From Dryocosmus kuriphilus (lineage: Eukaryota > Arthropoda > Insecta > Hymenoptera > Cynipidae): a stretch of DNA of 64,000 nucleotides. Under the pieces are notes generated by a model that saw only the letters and a program-made list of their open reading frames with translations, was not told the DNA's origin and ran no database searches. The position numbers and the translations under genes are program-made. Where the stretch lies: contig CM076194.1 of assembly GCA_038277395.1 (NCBI GenBank), forward strand, positions 115,163,209 through 115,227,208, written 5' to 3'. Of the stretch, positions 60,481 through 64,000 are shown in pieces (the first letter of the stretch is position 1; every line of letters starts with the position of its first letter).

Positions 60481-62100
60481 CTCGCTGTTAGCTTAGAGTA
60501 TACATATATCAGAAAGTGCATTGTACTGTCGAATGCGTTTCAGCATGTGATTCAATTTAACATAAATAATCCACATTGCGTCATTAAATACATTATTGGT
60601 ATCTTGGGCGAAAGTTGTCACGAACTTTGGCCTAGAAAGCGAGAAAAAACAAAAAGTGGCTCGCAGAGAAGCAAGAAATAAAGAGAATCGCGATCGTATC
60701 TTGTCGATTATCCCCAACAACTGTGGGCTCGACTAATCTTCTTCGATTTAAGCGTGCAACTATGTATAACTTTTGTGCTGCTTTACTAGTACACACTTGC
60801 TCCTTTCATCTGATGCATGTCTCTAGTATAAGCCATTATTCTCTATGATAAAACATATTACTTTCCTTCCAAGATTGATAGAGAGAGAGAGATAGAAAAT
60901 GAACAGGATCCTTGTGATCCTACGAATTGGATCATTAATGAATTATACCGTTAGGGAATCTGGTCCAGTAATCGTGTGACAGGAACTGTATCGCGACAGG
61001 GTGTCTACTTATCTGGAAAACCTATAAAATCTGGAATTATCAGGGAATTTTGTGATAACTCAGGAAAGCTTTCTGTGCGATGTTGATTTTTTAACTTTTT
61101 TTTTAGTTAAAAAAAACAGTTCACATTTGCATTATAAGAGCTTAAAACGCTCCCGATGCAGAAACGCGGCCATCGTTAGCATCACTACTTGATCGGTAAC
61201 GTCGACCGACTCCTTCTCGTCTAACACAAGCGGCTAGAGATACCGAATCTACTTTGCTTCCTGGCTTCGCGTATGTGCAGGCATGCGCACGTAATTTCAA
61301 ACTTGAGTTGCGCTGGACTGTCAATAGTGTTGTGTGTTACCTCTGAGTTTTTGAAAAATTACAGTGAATAAAATTAAGTTGCAGCGCTGGAACGTCAATT
61401 TATCATTAATAATAAAAATAATAAAAATAAATAAATTGTTGAATTCTAAACGCTTTTAATTCAAAACAGTAAAATTGAAAACGCTTTTAATTTCATATTA
61501 TAATAAATCGTCAATAATAAAAATCAAATGAATGTATATTTTAAAGGATTTTTATAGAAAATTCATGATTGCTTATTTTATATACTAAAAAAAATTGTTT
61601 TTTAGCAGAAAAACTGTTTAAATTTTTCCAAATTATTTGTTCCAACTTCACTGATTTTAACTTCTTACGACATGCAAGATAAAAATTTTACAAGTAACAG
61701 ATTGTTAAGTCACTGGCTTCGCTGAGATTGTACAGAAATTGTTTAATGCCAAACGATTTCACTTTTTATAATTTTCTAATTCTACAGCGTCAATTGGAAA
61801 ATATTGAATTTTTAATTTCATGATTTAAATGGTACATTGAAGGAGTTTGAATTAAAATTGATTATAATTTCATTAAATTCATTAGTTGAGTTTAATAGTA
61901 AAAGAAATAAACATTTGAAAGCATCTACCCTAAATTACATTCTTACAAAAGATTTATGCACGGGAAAAAATTTGTGTTTGAAAATTTAAAAAAATTCATT
62001 AAAAAATTTTTTTTTATCTAATAGTACAATATATCTAGAATATTTTCCCAAAGTTTCAAGTCAATCGGAGTAAAAGTCTAGGCGAGAGAGATCCTTTGGA
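60481..62100. other. Spacer
   Basis: No gene. CAGGGTGTCTACTTATC at 60999 looks like the start of a hAT-type MITE, but no matching right end was found. 61140-61330 is GC-richer without coding signs. Confidence 0.4.
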
Positions 62101-62129
62101 AATTCCCCTCATAAGTAAGTTTAAAAAAT

Positions 62130-63401
62130 CTGATCGCTTCGCGCGGGCACATTCTCATCGCGCGCTTCGCGCGAAGTATGAGCGCGCCTAGGGCGCGCGG
62201 TCTGGTCGTCGTCGCGCTTCGCGCTCCGATATATTTAGGTCTCATGCTTCGCGCTCTGATGTTTTTGGTCCTTGCACATCGTGCTCGGTATTCATTACGT
62301 GGGTCTTAAAATTTCAAACCACCTGCTTTTAATGAGATTATTAAACTTGAATTTTTTATTAAAAATTTCAAAAGAGATTATTTTACTTAAGGCTCTATCG
62401 ACCTTAAGGAATGCATTCTCATCATGATACTCGCGCTTTGCGCTCGAGCATTAAGTTTTTTTAAAACACATTGTAGATTGGTAAAATTTTTTTGTGATTT
62501 TCCAAATTTTCACAATGCAGGATTTCGATTCTGAAAAGTAAAACGATGAGTCTTATGAATAAATTTTGTAGCTCTTTCCAAGGTGAACAATTCTGCTTGT
62601 TAATATTTTCTCATATCTTGCATATTTTTGCTAAAAAGTGGTTTTCTTTATATTTCATAACATATTTCACGGATAACTCAAAAACTACGCTTCTGTTCAC
62701 AAAAATGATAGAGAGCATATTTGTAGATCGTTTTGAGGCGAACAACTTTGTTTATCATCATTTTTTCGTATCTGGCGGTAAATTTGAATTTTTTATTTTC
62801 AATCAAGTTTTCTCGATTAAAACAAAAACCGTGCATTTTATCAAAAAATGGTTGATACAAAATTTGTATATCTTTTTGAGCTGAACCACTTTGTTTATTA
62901 TCATTTTTTTCGTATCTTGAATATTTTGGCAAGAAAACACAGTTTTTAATTTTTAATAACGTTTTCTCGATTTAAAAAAAAAACGGTGCATTTTATCAAA
63001 AAATGGTTCAAATAAAATTTGTGGATTGTTTTGAGATGAACAATTTTACACTCTACTGTTTTCTTTGTATCTCGCATAGTTTAGCCGAAAAATTGATTTT
63101 TTGATTTTGTGAAAACCGTTTTTGATGGATAAAACCATAACCAACTGGGCAAAAAACGCTGGTTAATGAACGCGTCCTTTCTTTTTATGCCTTAAAGAAG
63201 TGTGCCAAAGCGCAATCCAATCCGATAAATACTTCGAAAGTTATCGCGTCCACAGACAACAACGACAACAGACAGACAGACACCGTCGTAGAAACCTTTT
63301 TTTTTCTCACTCAGGGGGTCTCAAAACGTGGAGATTTCATGAAATCCGCGAAAATCATTTTTCACATAAAACTAATACCTTCTCATTGAGATGAAAATGT
63401 A
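62130..63401 (-). repeat. 1.25-kb repeat family, copy E (inverted)
   Basis: Reverse orientation to A and D. The GCGCTTCGCGC motifs and GC-rich tip come first (62135-62300), the modules follow, then the GACAGACAGACA minisatellite (63270-63283) and the ATGAAATCTCC end. Imperfect direct repeats (AATTCCCCTCATAA type, about 30 bp) flank it at 62101-62129 and 63447-63477. Confidence 0.85.
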
Positions 63402-63477
63402 AAAAAATTAAAATTTTTTTAAATTTTAGATTTTTAAATTTTAATTAATTCCCCTCATAAATAAGTTTTAAAAAATT

Positions 63478-64000
63478 GTCGTTTTATTCCTACTAATTTT
63501 AATCATTTTTTACGAAAAACGCTATTTTTGAAGTCGGTCTTATTGAAATTTTGTACACTTCTTCAAAATAGGATTGACCAGTGACTGATCGAGGGCTTTT
63601 TTTTTATTACAACTAATTTTACAAGGCTATACGGAGGGTAAGTTGTACTAAAAATTTTACTGTTTTGCATAAAACTCTGCCAAAAATTCAAATTTCCATT
63701 TTTGTTGCTCTTTTATATGCCTAAAATTTTGAATATAGTAGTTTATTTATTGTATAAAAATAGAGAAAATATGCTTTATTATTATTATTATTATTATTTA
63801 ATTATTTAAACCGCTGATAAAAACCCATGTAACTATTAATAATAACAGTAAAAATAAATTATGATGCAAATTGCGATTTTCGCTGTTTTTTAACCCTCGC
63901 TTTTTTCGTTTTGTAAAAAGTTCGCTGTTTAAAAATATTTTTATTGCAAGGAACCGCTGTAGAGATGTCCCTTCGAATTTCTCAAGAGCCGATAATGTCG
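63478..64000. other. Spacer with (TTA)n
   Basis: AT-rich. A (TTA)n tract lies at 63777-63799. No gene seen. Confidence 0.45.

Noticed and set aside
1..64000. CRISPR arrays, bacterial operons, rRNA or tRNA genes
   Set aside because: None seen. The sequence has introns, TA-target transposons and AATAAA signals of an animal nuclear genome.

Overview
The window reads as non-coding, transposon-packed DNA from an animal, most likely an insect. It is AT-rich and holds mariner (DD34D), Tc1, pogo-like, hAT-like, Penelope-like and non-LTR elements, spliceosomal introns and long A/T-rich spacers. No species can be named. I find no convincing host protein-coding gene; every protein-coding stretch I can support belongs to a mobile element, and almost all are broken.

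Layout, left to right. 1-3.4 kb: spacer with one foldback element (1685-2557). 3476-6688: a pogo/Tigger-like transposon with TA duplication and a frameshifted transposase. 6.8-12.7 kb: several small terminal-inverted-repeat elements and spacer. 12712-22458: the centrepiece, a 9.75-kb EnSpm/CACTA-type transposon (ends CACTG/CAGTG) carrying two genes on the plus strand: a six-exon SAM-domain gene (14645-18180) and a zinc-finger transposase (18391-20824), flanked by dense subterminal repeats. 22593-23858: a Tc1 element with perfect 50-bp ends whose transposase has lost its first catalytic Asp. 23.9-27.6 kb: a nest of elements, in which a foldback repeat was split by a long-terminal-inverted-repeat element with a 9-bp target duplication, which holds a shrunken mariner.

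27.7-38.2 kb: small MITEs, a 1.7-kb element with paired ATGGTT/AACCAT dyads at both ends, and four copies of a 1.25-kb non-coding repeat (three in tandem at 35626-38230; a fifth, inverted, at 62130-63401). 38.2-41.7 kb: spacer without recognisable genes. 41.7-49.7 kb: a diverged repeat array interrupted by a 5-kb near-perfect palindrome (42735-47692), with G tracts up to 30 bases and recurring TGACGTCA sites. 49.7-60.5 kb: a Tc1 relic, two MITEs, a full-length but dead mariner (56951-58227), a Penelope-like insertion with a 15-bp target duplication (58803-60064) and a LINE 3' end (60116-60480). 60.5-64 kb: spacer plus the inverted repeat copy.

The only genes likely to have worked together are the two in the EnSpm element. 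The SAM-domain protein and the transposase lie in the same orientation, 210 bp apart, inside shared ends. Each now carries one or two single-base frameshifts, so this copy is recently dead.
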